A stretch of DNA of 64,000 nt from Congeria kusceri (lineage: Eukaryota; Mollusca; Bivalvia; Myida; Dreissenidae), in NCBI GenBank assembly GCA_027627225.1, contig CM051034.1, positions 10,232,761 through 10,296,760 on the forward strand, read 5' to 3'. Shown piece after piece: positions 51,837-64,000 of the stretch. Every line of letters starts with the position of its first letter. Within the stretch, counting starts at the first letter, position 1. Under the pieces are notes generated by a model, which did no database searches, was not told where the DNA came from, and saw only the letters and a list, made by a program, of their open reading frames with translations. A program made the translations under genes and the position numbers.

Positions 51837-54800
51837 GTAATAGTGGTCACAACACACAAATCGGTCACAAGTGAAAACGGTCGCATACCTAATTCGGTCA
51901 AAACGGTGTCTAACTAAACTGGGTACAAGTCTTTACGCCAATGGGTCACAAGTGCAAACATACCGGAAACATCCCATAACGGTCATAAAACAAGTTGGTC
52001 CTAAGTCAAAACGGTCACGAAAAAAATCGGTCACAACTCAAATGGTAATTAAACAAATCGGTAGCAAATCAAATCGGACACAATGCAAATCGGTCAATAG
52101 CAAATCGGTCATACAACAAAGTGGTCCTAAGTCAAAACGGTGAAAAACCAATCGGTCACAAGCGAAAACGGTCATAAAACAAAACTGCCACAACTAAACA
52201 CTATCATTAAACAAGTTGGTCGCAAGTCAAAATGGTCAAAAAAACAAATAGGTCGCAAATCAAATCGGACACAATGCATATCTGTCACGAGATATAACGG
52301 TAATAAAACAAAATGGTCCTAAGTCAAAACGGTCAAAACACAAATCGGTCACAAGTCAAAAGTTCTACAATAAAATCGGTAACAACTCAAAACGTTCACT
52401 AAAAGAATGGGTAGCAATTCGAATTGGACACAAGCCGTAACGGCGATAACAGATGTTCGTAAGAGAAAACATAAAACAAGTCGTTAAAAACGAATAATGG
52501 TCCCAAGACAAATCGGTCACAAGTTACTAAATCGGTCAGAAACTAAATTGGGTACAAGTCAAAACGGTCACACACTGAATTGGTTACAAGTCATTACGGT
52601 CACAAAGCCAACAGGTCACAAGTCAAACAGAAGTAAACATACCGGTAATAAGCCATAAGGGTCATAAAACAAGTTGGTCCTAAGTCCACTCACAACATCG
52701 ACACCAATCCCACATCTTCACACACTAAAATCTCACACCGGTCACATTTTCCACACCCGTCACATAAAAACCCACTACTCCACAGAACACACTCCACATT
52801 GATGGCTGCATTCGAGGAGTGATATGAAGCAATTCATACATACGACACTGCAACAAATATGACATTTGTATTTCTTGTAAAAAAACGATCAAACACGATC
52901 AAATATGGCTATACAACTGTTGAAAGTTTCCTAGTTGTTTATTTTCAGAAGTTGATGTAAGATTACTTTCCGATAAATGGTACAGAGATGTTCATCCCTG
53001 TGACTTTCGTACGCAATGATGTGTTTATGCATTGGAATTACTTGGAATGATTTGGTCTTTGTATGAAAATCAACCCACTTCAATTTCAAAAACACTGATT
53101 GGGATTTCGCTGGAAAGTTAGAATTTAGTGAACATCTTTACTCTACATTCAAACAACAATGCAATTCATTTCCAAATCAGGCTATTGTTTGAAACAACAT
53201 TCTGTAACAAACACTAAATGAAAAACTCTTAACCTAGTATCAGAAAGCAACTCTTCTTGCATGCAAACCGTCTTCAGGACAGCACGTGACGGTAGGGTTT
53301 TTAGTGCTTTGCATATAAATACTACTAATACTAACGAGTACACTGTCAATGCTCGGTTGCAATGGTAGCAAATTGTGCAGTCATATGTTGGGGAAACAAG
53401 ACAACACACGGCATAATCTTTGTAAGTTATTTAAATCAATGTGAATGTGGCATTTGTGTATTCATGTCGCTGAACTCCTGGGTTCAGTTTGTACAAGCAC
53501 TTGTGCACGTTTTGGGTGACCGTTATGTTGCAACTTTTGTTTATGTTTTCGGAAATACGATCAAAATAGGAAATACATTCTGTGTTCACTGTATGATTTT
53601 CAGTTACTTCTTATGTTATACTACGTACCTATCCTAATCAGTTAGCGAAGATTACGTAGCGACGATGTGTCGTTGATATTGAATAGCCGCAATAAAAACA
53701 AATATATATAAATCTGTATATGATCATACAATCAGAAACCAAGTGTAAGGCGTTTTGGACGTTAACACTGATGTATGTTACTTTCCAGTTACATCTTATG
53801 TTATATCACGTACCTTTCTTTGTCAAGTTGCAAAGATTACGTGTTCGTACATTTGAATAACGATTCATATAACAGGAGTTCTATAGCACTATTCATTTGT
53901 CTTTCACTGTAACAGGAGTACTATATTACTATTCCATTCTTGTTCACCATAAATATCTGCATCGACCCTGTCATTTATTCGTTCCGCACGGGTCAATCGC
54001 ATGCGATATCTGCAACAAACCACTGTATCGGTAAAGATCTTTTTTTTTATTGCATTATGCTGTATCTAGCAGTCACTGTTTATAGCGATGATGTGTCGTT
54101 GCTATTAAATAGCCGCAGTACATACAAATATATCAAAAACTCTGCCCTCGATCATACGAAAAAAACCAAGCGTAAGGTGTTTATTACATGGACATTTACT
54201 AATAACATTGCATAGTTGCGTTCGTTTCGTTGTACAGTTGAATAATTCCATTTGTGGGAATACCAAATGAAGGCCAAATTTATAGTGGTCACAATTCGGA
54301 CACACATCAAAACGGTCAAAAAACTGAAACAAATCTGACAAAAGTCATAGTCGTCCCAAAACAAATCGGTCAAACGATAACAAAAAAATCGGTCACAACT
54401 CAAAACGGTCACTACACAAATCAGTCGCAATGCAAATCGATCAGAAGGAAAAAAAAGTCGCTTAAAAGTAATAGTTGCAAGACAAAACGGTCAAATGTGA
54501 AAACGGTCATAAAACAAGTTGTCCATAGGTCACAAAACAAATCGGTCAAAAGTCGAAACGGTCAACAAACAAATCGGTCACACTACAAAGTGGTCCTAAG
54601 TCAAAACGGTCAAACAGAAATCGGCAAACAAATAAACCGGGCACAACTTGAAAGCGATCAAAAAACAAATTGGTCGAAAGACAATATGGTCAAAACGCAA
54701 ATAGGTCGTAAATCAAATCGGACACAATGCAAATCGGTCAAAAGCCATAACGGTCATTGAAGAAAATGTTTCTAAGAAAAAACTGTCCACAAAAAAATCG

Positions 54801-55860
54801 TTTAAAAGTAAAAGTGGTCTTAAGACAAATCGGTCAAAAGTCAAAACGGTCACACATTTAACTTGGTACAAGTGAAAACGGTCACAAACTCAATTGGGTA
54901 CATGTCAAAGCGGTCAAAAAATAAATAAGAAAAAGTAATAACGGTCACAAAATAAATCGGTCGGAAGTCGAAACGGTCGAAAATAAACCGGTCACAACTG
55001 GAAACGTTTATAAAATAAGTTGTTCGCAAGTCAAAACGGTCAAAACTCAATCGTTCGAAAATCAAATCGGACACAATGCAAATCGGTCACAATACATAAC
55101 GGTCATAAAAGGAAATGGCACTTAGTAAAAACGTTCTAAAATGAATCGCTTAAAAGTAATATTGCTTCCATGACAAAGTCAAAACGGTCACAAACTCAAT
55201 TGGGTGCCAGTGAAAACGGTACAAACTGAACTGTGAACCAGTGTCAATTGTCCCAAAGCCAAACGGTAAAAGTAAAACTGTAAAATACCGGTAACAAGCT
55301 ATAACGCTCATATAACAAGTTTGTCTCCAGTCAAAACGGTCACTAAACGCATCAAATCGGACGCAATGCAAGTCGGTCACAAGATATAACGGCCATAAAG
55401 CATAAATGGTCCTAAATCAAAACGCACTAACAACAAATCAGTCACAGGTCAAAACGGTCAAAAAACAAACCTATAACAACTGAAAACGGTCATAAATCAA
55501 TTTGGTCAAAAGTCAAAACGGTCTAAAGACAAATCAGTTGCAAATCATATCGGACACAATGGTCAAAACCCTTAACGGACATAAAAGAAAACGATCCGAA
55601 GAAAAAACGGTCAACAATCAAATCGTTTAAAAGTTAAAGTGGTCCGAAGACAATTCGGTCTCAAGTCAAAACGGTCACAAATTAAATTGGGTAAACGTCA
55701 AAGCGGTCACAAAATAAATTTGATAAAAGTAATAACAGTATAAGTTATCGGTCGGAAGTCAAAACGGTCAAAATAAACTGGTCACAACTGAAAAAAAAAC
55801 AAATCGATCAAAAGTCAAAAAGGCCAACAAACAAATCGGTCAAAATTAAATAGTTTATGA
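51837..55860 (+). repeat. Macrosatellite unit 13 (4024 bp), A type
   Basis: Full A type. It has cacgaaaaaaatcgg near 52017, gagatataacgg near 52290, aggacagcacgtg near 53276, and the 12-bp insertion and 24-bp loss around the promoter-like block. A private change ataacgctcat lies near 55302. It repeats at 60870 as unit 15. Confidence 0.95.
53362..53637 (+). CDS. Hypothetical 91-aa peptide, unit 13
   Basis: Same peptide, A-type short leader (TATA 53314), gtaagt inside the frame, AATAAA at 53691. Confidence 0.2.
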   Translation: MVANCAVICWGNKTTHGIIFVSYLNQCECGICVFMSLNSWVQFVQALVHVLGDRYVATFVYVFGNTIKIGNTFCVHCMIFSYFLCYTTYLS

Positions 55861-57393
55861 GTAATAGTGGTCACAACACACAAATCGGTCACAAGTGAAA
55901 ACGGTCGCATACCTAATTCGGTCAAAACGGTGTCTAACTAAACTGGGTACAAGTCTTTACGCCAATGGGTCACAAGTGCAAACATACCGGAAACATCCCA
56001 TAACGGTCATAAAACAAGTTGGTCCTAAGTCAAAACGGTCACGAAAGAAATCGGTCACAACTCAAATGGTAATTAAACAAATCGGTAGCAAATCAAATCG
56101 GACACAATGCAAATCGGTCAATAGCAAATCGGTCATACAACAAAGTGGTCCTAAGTCAAAACGGTGAAAAACCAATCGGTCACAAGCGAAAACGGTCATA
56201 AAACAAAACTGCCACAACTAAACACTATCATTAAACAAGTTGGTCGCAAGTCAAAATGGTCAAAAAAACAAATAGGTCGCAAATCAAATCGGACACAATG
56301 CATATCTGTCACGAGACATAACGGTAATAAAACAAAATGGTCCTAAGTCAAAACGGTCAAAACACAAATCGGTCACAAGTGAAAAGTTCTACAATAAAAT
56401 CGGTAACAACTCAAAACTAAAAGAATGGGTAGCAATTCGAATTGGACACAAGCCGTAACGGCGATAACAGATGTTCGTAAGAGAAAACTTGAAACAACAA
56501 GTCGTTAAAAACGAATAATGGTCCCAAGACAAATCGGTCACAAGTTACTAAATCGGTCAGAAACTAAATTGGGTACAAGTCAAAACGGTCACACACTGAA
56601 TTGGTTACAAGTCATTACGGTCACAAAGCCAACAGGTCACAAGTCAAACAGAAGTAAACATACCGGTAATAAGCCATAACGGTCATAAAACAAGTTGGTC
56701 CTAAGTCCACTCACAACATCGACACCAATCCCACATCTTCACACACTAAAATCTCACACCGGTCACATTTTCCACACCCGTCGCATAAAAACCCACTACT
56801 CCACAGAACACACTCCACATTGATGGCTGCATTCGAGGAGTGATATGAAGCAATTCATACATACGACACTGCAACAAATATGACATTTGTATTTCTTGTA
56901 AAAAACGATCAAACACGATCAAATATGGCTATACAACTGTTGAAAGTTTCCTAGTTGTTTATTTTCAGAAGTTGATGTAAGATTACTTTCCGAGAAATGG
57001 TACAGAGATGTTCATCCCTGTGACTTTCGTACGCAATGATGTGTTTATGCATTGGAATTACTTGGAATGATTTGGTCTTTGTATGAAAATCAACCCACTT
57101 CAATTTCAAAAACACTGATTGGGATTTCGCTGGCAAGTTAGAATTTAGTGAACATCTTTTCTCTACATTCAAACAACAATGCAATTCATTTCCAAATCAG
57201 ACTATTGTTTGAAACAACATTCTGTAACAAACACTACATGAAAAACTCTTAACCTAGTATCAGAAAGCATGCAAACCGTCTTCAGGAGGGCACGTGACGG
57301 TAGGGTTTTTAGTGCTTTGCATATAAATACTACTAATACTAACGAGTACACTTTCAATGCTCGGTGCGATCACACTGTCAATGCTCGGTTGCA

Positions 57394-57669
57394 ATGGTAG
57401 CAAATTGTGCAGTCATATGTTGGGGAAAGAAGACAACACACGGCATAATCTTTGTAAGTTATTTAAATCAATGTGAATGTGGCATTTGTGTATTCATGTC
57501 GCTGAACTCCTGGGTTCAGTTTGTACAAGCACTTGTGCACGTTTTGGGTGACCGTTATGTTGCAACTTTTGTTTATGTTTTCGGAAATACGATCAAAATA
57601 GGAAATACATTCTGTGTTCACTGTATGATTTTCAGTTACTTCTTATGTTATACTACGTACCTATCCTAA
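57394..57669 (+). CDS. Hypothetical 91-aa peptide, unit 14 (N12K)
   Basis: The only intact copy with an amino-acid change: aac to aag turns Asn12 into Lys. TATA is at 57322 and AATAAA at 57723. Confidence 0.2.
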   Translation: MVANCAVICWGKKTTHGIIFVSYLNQCECGICVFMSLNSWVQFVQALVHVLGDRYVATFVYVFGNTIKIGNTFCVHCMIFSYFLCYTTYLS

Positions 57670-59870
57670 TCAGTTAGCGAAGATTACGTAGCGACGATGT
57701 GTCGTTGATATTGAATAGCCGCAATAAAAACAAATATATATAAATCTGTATATGATCATACAATCAGAAACCAAGTGTAAGGCGTTTTGGACGTTAACAC
57801 TGATGTATGTTACTTTCCAGTTACATCTTATGTTATATCACGTACCTTTCTTTGTCAAGTTGCAAAGATTACGTGTTCGTACATTTGAATAACGATTCAT
57901 ATAACAGGAGTTCTATAGCACTATTCATTTGTCTTTCACTGTAACAGGAGTACTATATTACTATTCCATTCTTGTTCACCATAAATATCTGCATCGACCC
58001 TGTCATTTATTCGTTCCGCACGGGTCAATCGCATGCGATATCTGCAACAAACCACTGTATCGGTAAAGATCTTTTTTTTTATTGCATTATGCTGTATCTA
58101 GCAGTCACTGTTTATAGCGATGATGTGTCGTTGCTATTAAATAGCCGCAGTACATACAAATATATCAAAAACTCTGCCCTCGATCATACGAAAAAAACCA
58201 AGCGTAAGGTGTTTATTACATGGACATTTACTAATAACATTGCATAGTTGCGTTCGTTTCGTTGTACAGTTGAATAATTCCATTTGTGGGAATACCAAAT
58301 GAAGGCCAAATTTATAGTGGTCACAATTCGGACACACATCAAAACGGTCAAAAAATGAAACAAATCTGACAAAAGTCATAGTCGTCCCAAAACAAATCGG
58401 TCAAACGATAACAAAAAAATCGGTCACAACTCAAAACGGTCACTACACAAATCAGTCGCAATGCAAATCGATCAGAAGGAAAAAAAAATCGCTTAAAAGT
58501 AATAGTCGCAAGACAAAACGGTCAAATGTGAAAACGGTCATAAAACAAGTTGTCCATAGGTCACAAAACAAATCGGTCAAAAGTCGAAACGGTCAACAAA
58601 CAAATCGGTCACACTACAAAGTGGTCCTAAGTCAAAACGGTCAAACAGAAATCGGCAAACAAATAAACCGGGAACAACTGAAAGCGATCAAAAAACAAAT
58701 TGGTCGAAAGACAATATGGTCAAAACGCAAATAGGTCGTAAATCAAATCGGACACAATGCAAATCGGTCAAAAGCCATAACGGTCATTGAAGAAAATGTT
58801 TCTAAGAAAAAACTGTCCACAAAAAAATCGTTTAAAAGTAAAAGTGGTCTAAAGACAAATCGGTCAAAAGTCAAAACGGTCACACATTTAACTTGGTACA
58901 AGTGAAAACGGTCACAAACTCAATTGGGTACATGTCAAAGCGGTCAAAAAATAAATAAGAAAAAGTAATAACGGTCACAAAGTAAATCGGTCGGAAGTCG
59001 AAACGGTCGAAAATAAACCGGTCACAACTGGAAACGTTTATAAAATAAGTTGTTCGCAAGTCAAAACGGTCCAAACCCAATCGTTCGAAAATCAAATCGG
59101 ACACAATGCAAATCGGTCACAATACATAACGGTCATAAAAGGAAATGGCACTTAGTAAAAACGTTCTAAAATGAATCGCTTAAAAGTAATATTGCTTCCA
59201 TGACAAAGTCAAAACGGTCACAAACTCAATTGGGTGCCAATGAAAACGGTACAAACTGAACTGTGTACAAGTGTCAACGGTCCCAAAGCCAAACGGTAAA
59301 AGTAAAACAGTAAAATACCGGTAAGAAGCTATAACGGTCATATAACAAGTTTGTCTCCAGTCAAAACGGTCACTAAACGCATCAAATCGGACGCAATGCA
59401 AGTCGGTCACAAGATATAACGGCCATAAAGCATAAATGGTCCTAAATCAAAACGCACTAACAACAAATCAGTCACAGGTCAAAACGGTCAATAAACAAAC
59501 CTATCACAACTGAAAACGGTCATAAATCAAGTTGGTCAAAAGTCAAAACGGTCTAAAGACAAATCAGTTGCAAATCATATCGGACACAATGGTCAAAACC
59601 CTTAACGGACATAAAAGAAAACGATCCTAAGAAAAAACGGTCAACAATCAAATCGTTTAAAAGTTAAAGTGGTCCGAAGACAATTCGGTCTCAAGTCAAA
59701 ACGGTCACAAATTAAATTGGGTAAACGTCAAAGCGGTCACAAAATAAATTTGATAAAAGTAATAACAGTATAAGTTATCGGTCGGAAGTCAAAACGGTCA
59801 AAATAAACTGGTCACAACTGAAAAAAAAAAAAAATCGATCAAAAGTCAAAAAGGCCAACAAACAAATCGG

Positions 59871-60848
59871 ACACAAAGCATTATTAGCAAATCGGTCACA
59901 AGACATCGGTCAAAACGGTCACAAAACAAGTTTGTTACAGGTCAAAATAGTAAAAATCCAAACCGGTCACAACTCAAATCGGTCACAAAAATGTTGGTCA
60001 AAACGATCATTAAACAAATGAATCGCAAGTCATACCGGTCACACAGAAAATCGGTGGCAAGACAAAACGGTCAGAAAACAAAGCGATCACATCTGCGGTA
60101 ACAAAGCGAACCGGTCAGATGTAAAAACGGTCAGAAAACAATCTTTTCAAAGCTCTTAACTGTCACAAAAATAAGCGCTGGTAAATCAAATCGGACACAA
60201 TGCAAATCGGCCGCAAGACATAACGGTCAGGGAAAAAAATTGTTCTAAGTCACAACCATTAGAAGACAAATCGGTCACAAGTCAAAACGGTCAAAAAATA
60301 AGTCGGTCACAAATGAAAACGGCCATAAAACAAGTTGGTCAGAAGTCAAAACGGTCAAAAAATAAGTTTTTAAGCATAGGTGGTCCCAAGACAAATCGTT
60401 CACAAGTCAAAACGGTCAAAATACACAACGATCAGGAAACAAAATTGTGCGATGTCAAAATGGTGAGAAAACAATTCGGTCACAAGTCAAAACGGTCAAA
60501 GAACAAGCCGGTAACAACTGAAAACGAAACTGTCGCATAATAAATTGGGTACATGTCATAACGGTCACAAAGTCAATCGGTGAGAAGTCAGAAAGGTCAG
60601 AAAACAAACCGATTATATCTCCCGTAAGAAAGCGATTCGGTCAGAAGTCCAATCGGTCAGAAAACAATCCGATCGGAACTCTTAACGGTCACATAACAAA
60701 TCGCGTGCTATTCAAATCGGATTCAAAGCAAATCGGATACAATACATAACGGTCAGGAAACAAATTCGTTCTCAGTCACAACGGTCATAAACAAAACCGG
60801 TCACAACTGAAATTGGTGATAAAACATGTTGGTCACAAGTCAAAACGG
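59871..60848 (+). repeat. Extra 978-bp minisatellite block in B unit 14
   Basis: Second copy of the block in unit 12, displaced by 9033 bp; no difference was noticed by eye. Its presence in both B units shows it was there before the A-B dimer was duplicated. Confidence 0.88.
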
Positions 60849-60869
60849 TCAAAATTAAATAGTTTATGA

Positions 60870-63800
60870 GTAATAGTGGTCACAACACACAAATCGGTCA
60901 CAAGTGAAAACGGTCGCATACCTAATTCGGTCAAAACGGTGTCTAACTAAACTGGGTACAAGTCTTTACGCCAATGGGTCACAAGTGCAAACATACCGGA
61001 AACATCCCATAACGGTCATAAAACAAGTTGGTCCTAAGTCAAAACGGTCACGAAAAAAATCGGTCACAACTCAAATGGTAATTAAACAAATCGGTAGCAA
61101 ATCAAATCGGACACAATGCAAATCGGTCAATAGCAAATCGGTCATACAACAAAGTGGTCCTAAGTCAAAACGGTGAAAAACCAATCGGTCACAAGCGAAA
61201 ACGGTCATAAAACAAAACTGCCACAACTAAACACTATCATTAAACAAGTTGGTCGCAAGTCAAAATGGTCAAAAAAACAAATAGGTCGCAAATCAAATCG
61301 GACACAATGCATATCTGTCACGAGATATAACGGTAATAAAACAAAATGGTCCTAAGTCAAAACGGTCAAAACACAAATCGGTCACAAGTCAAAAGTTCTA
61401 CAATAAAATCGGTAACAACTCAAAACGTTCACTAAAAGAATGGGTAGCAATTCGAATTGGACACAAGCCGTAACGGCGATAACAGATGTTCGTAAGAGAA
61501 AACATAAAACAAGTCGTTAAAAACGAATAATGGTCCCAAGACAAATCGGTCACAAGTTACTAAATCGGTCAGAAACTAAATTGGGTACAAGTCAAAACGG
61601 TCACACACTGAATTGGTTACAAGTCATTACGGTCACAAAGCCAACAGGTCACAAGTCAAACAGAAGTAAACATACCGGTAATAAGCCATAAGGGTCATAA
61701 AACAAGTTGGTCCTAAGTCCACTCACAACATCGACACCAATCCCACATCTTCACACACTAAAATCTCACACCGGTCACATTTTCCACACCCGTCACATAA
61801 AAACCCACTACTCCACAGAACACACTCCACATTGATGGCTGCATTCGAGGAGTGATATGAAGCAATTCATACATACGACACTGCAACAAATATGACATTT
61901 GTATTTCTTGTAAAAAAACGATCAAACACGATCAAATATGGCTATACAACTGTTGAAAGTTTCCTAGTTGTTTATTTTCAGAAGTTGATGTAAGATTACT
62001 TTCCGATAAATGGTACAGAGATGTTCATCCCTGTGACTTTCGTACGCAATGATGTGTTTATGCATTGGAATTACTTGGAATGATTTGGTCTTTGTATGAA
62101 AATCAACCCACTTCAATTTCAAAAACACTGATTGGGATTTCGCTGGAAAGTTAGAATTTAGTGAACATCTTTACTCTACATTCAAACAACAATGCAATTC
62201 ATTTCCAAATCAGGCTATTGTTTGAAACAACATTCTGTAACAAACACTAAATGAAAAACTCTTAACCTAGTATCAGAAAGCAACTCTTCTTGCATGCAAA
62301 CCGTCTTCAGGACAGCACGTGACGGTAGGGTTTTTAGTGCTTTGCATATAAATACTACTAATACTAACGAGTACACTGTCAATGCTCGGTTGCAATGGTA
62401 GCAAATTGTGCAGTCATATGTTGGGGAAACAAGACAACACACGGCATAATCTTTGTAAGTTATTTAAATCAATGTGAATGTGGCATTTGTGTATTCATGT
62501 CGCTGAACTCCTGGGTTCAGTTTGTACAAGCACTTGTGCACGTTTTGGGTGACCGTTATGTTGCAACTTTTGTTTATGTTTTCGGAAATACGATCAAAAT
62601 AGGAAATACATTCTGTGTTCACTGTATGATTTTCAGTTACTTCTTATGTTATACTACGTACCTATCCTAATCAGTTAGCGAAGATTACGTAGCGACGATG
62701 TGTCGTTGATATTGAATAGCCGCAATAAAAACAAATATATATAAATCTGTATATGATCATACAATCAGAAACCAAGTGTAAGGCGTTTTGGACGTTAACA
62801 CTGATGTATGTTACTTTCCAGTTACATCTTATGTTATATCACGTACCTTTCTTTGTCAAGTTGCAAAGATTACGTGTTCGTACATTTGAATAACGATTCA
62901 TATAACAGGAGTTCTATAGCACTATTCATTTGTCTTTCACTGTAACAGGAGTACTATATTACTATTCCATTCTTGTTCACCATAAATATCTGCATCGACC
63001 CTGTCATTTATTCGTTCCGCACGGGTCAATCGCATGCGATATCTGCAACAAACCACTGTATCGGTAAAGATCTTTTTTTTTATTGCATTATGCTGTATCT
63101 AGCAGTCACTGTTTATAGCGATGATGTGTCGTTGCTATTAAATAGCCGCAGTACATACAAATATATCAAAAACTCTGCCCTCGATCATACGAAAAAAACC
63201 AAGCGTAAGGTGTTTATTACATGGACATTTACTAATAACATTGCATAGTTGCGTTCGTTTCGTTGTACAGTTGAATAATTCCATTTGTGGGAATACCAAA
63301 TGAAGGCCAAATTTATAGTGGTCACAATTCGGACACACATCAAAACGGTCAAAAAACTGAAACAAATCTGACAAAAGTCATAGTCGTCCCAAAACAAATC
63401 GGTCAAACGATAACAAAAAAATCGGTCACAACTCAAAACGGTCACTACACAAATCAGTCGCAATGCAAATCGATCAGAAGGAAAAAAAAGTCGCTTAAAA
63501 GTAATAGTTGCAAGACAAAACGGTCAAATGTGAAAACGGTCATAAAACAAGTTGTCCATAGGTCACAAAACAAATCGGTCAAAAGTCGAAACGGTCAACA
63601 AACAAATCGGTCACACTACAAAGTGGTCCTAAGTCAAAACGGTCAAACAGAAATCGGCAAACAAATAAACCGGGCACAACTTGAAAGCGATCAAAAAACA
63701 AATTGGTCGAAAGACAATATGGTCAAAACGCAAATAGGTCGTAAATCAAATCGGACACAATGCAAATCGGTCAAAAGCCATAACGGTCATTGAAGAAAAT

Positions 63801-64000
63801 GTTTCTAAGAAAAAACTGTCCACAAAAAAATCGTTTAAAAGTAAAAGTGGTCTTAAGACAAATCGGTCAAAAGTCAAAACGGTCACACATTTAACTTGGT
63901 ACAAGTGAAAACGGTCACAAACTCAATTGGGTACATGTCAAAGCGGTCAAAAAATAAATAAGAAAAAGTAATAACGGTCACAAAATAAATCGGTCGGAAG
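60870..64000 (+). repeat. Macrosatellite unit 15, cut by window end (A type)
   Basis: Copy of unit 13 shifted by 9033 bp. The sequence ends within the rear minisatellite, at the equivalent of about base 3150 of unit 1. Confidence 0.95.
62395..62670 (+). CDS. Hypothetical 91-aa peptide, unit 15
   Basis: Same peptide as in unit 13, 9033 bp downstream of it. TATA is at 62347 and AATAAA at 62724. Confidence 0.2.
   Translation: MVANCAVICWGNKTTHGIIFVSYLNQCECGICVFMSLNSWVQFVQALVHVLGDRYVATFVYVFGNTIKIGNTFCVHCMIFSYFLCYTTYLS

Larger units (their letters stand above)
55861..60869 (+). repeat. Macrosatellite unit 14 (5009 bp), B type
   Basis: Copy of unit 12 shifted by 9033 bp. The only change I noticed is ggggaaagaag near 57423, which gives Asn-to-Lys in the small frame. 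Confidence 0.95.
1..64000. repeat. Macrosatellite array, about 4.06-kb unit, head to tail
   Basis: The whole window is made of direct copies of one long unit; no inverted copy was seen. The marker gtaatagtggtcac recurs at 1, 4059, 8117, 12112, 16170, 22544, 26601, 30658, 34708, 38758, 42805, 46828, 51837, 55861 and 60870, giving spacings of 4058, 4058, 3995, 4058, 6374, 4057, 4057, 4050, 4050, 4047, 4023, 5009, 4024 and 5009 bp. Neighbouring units differ by only a few bases; comparing the first two by eye I found about five differences in 4 kb, all in the second half. The array enters and leaves the window inside repeat sequence, so its true length is unknown. Phase is arbitrary. Such near-identity implies recent amplification and ongoing homogenisation. 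Confidence 0.97.
46828..64000 (+). repeat. 9033-bp A-B higher-order repeat
   Basis: A 5009-bp B unit and a 4024-bp A unit together repeat as a dimer: 46828-55860 and 55861-64000, the second cut by the window end. The rear of unit 11 from about 44210 also belongs to this register. Within-type similarity (B to B, A to A) is much higher than between A and B, the defining sign of a higher-order repeat. Confidence 0.93.

Overview
The window is one unbroken, head-to-tail array of a long repeat (a macrosatellite) from what is almost certainly a nuclear eukaryotic genome. I see no rRNA, tRNA, transposase, polymerase or bacterial-type gene. Nearly all open frames start at GTG or TTG, and the candidate signals (TATA box, E-box, AATAAA) are eukaryotic. 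The species cannot be told from the sequence. I recognise no known satellite family. Both ends of the window lie inside the array. LAYOUT. Taking the recurring gtaatagtggtcac as phase, units start at 1, 4059, 8117, 12112, 16170, (19392 truncated), 22544, 26601, 30658, 34708, 38758, 42805, 46828, 51837, 55861 and 60870; the last is cut by the window end. The usual length is 3995-4058 bp. Two units are 5009 bp because they carry 978 bp of extra short repeats. One place (16170-22543) is a fusion that lost about 1.68 kb. Each unit has three parts. (1) About 2.5 kb of a degenerate minisatellite with a period near 16 bp, built around CGGTCA. (2) About 110 bp of C-rich, eroded 16-mers. (3) About 1.5 kb of non-minisatellite core with its own internal duplications. 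HIGHER ORDER. From about 44200 to the end the array is a strict A-B dimer with a 9033-bp period. On the left a dimer of 8053 bp (4058+3995) is visible. Diagnostic variants are shuffled between units, the expected mark of unequal crossing-over and gene conversion, and several breakpoints fall on shared CGGTCA motifs. POSSIBLE FUNCTION. Each core carries a promoter-like block on the + strand: an octamer-like ATGCAAAC, an invariant CACGTGAC, a TATAAATA 31 bp downstream, and an initiator-like TCA at +34 from the TATA box. An ATG-initiated frame and then an AATAAA follow. In the eight right-hand cores the frame is a continuous 91 codons. In the eight left-hand cores a 7-bp difference breaks it after 35 codons. 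This resembles macrosatellites with a promoter and ORF in every unit (D4Z4 is the known example of that layout), but coding function is unproven and the protein matches nothing I know. The other long open frames are by-products of the A-rich 16-bp repeat.
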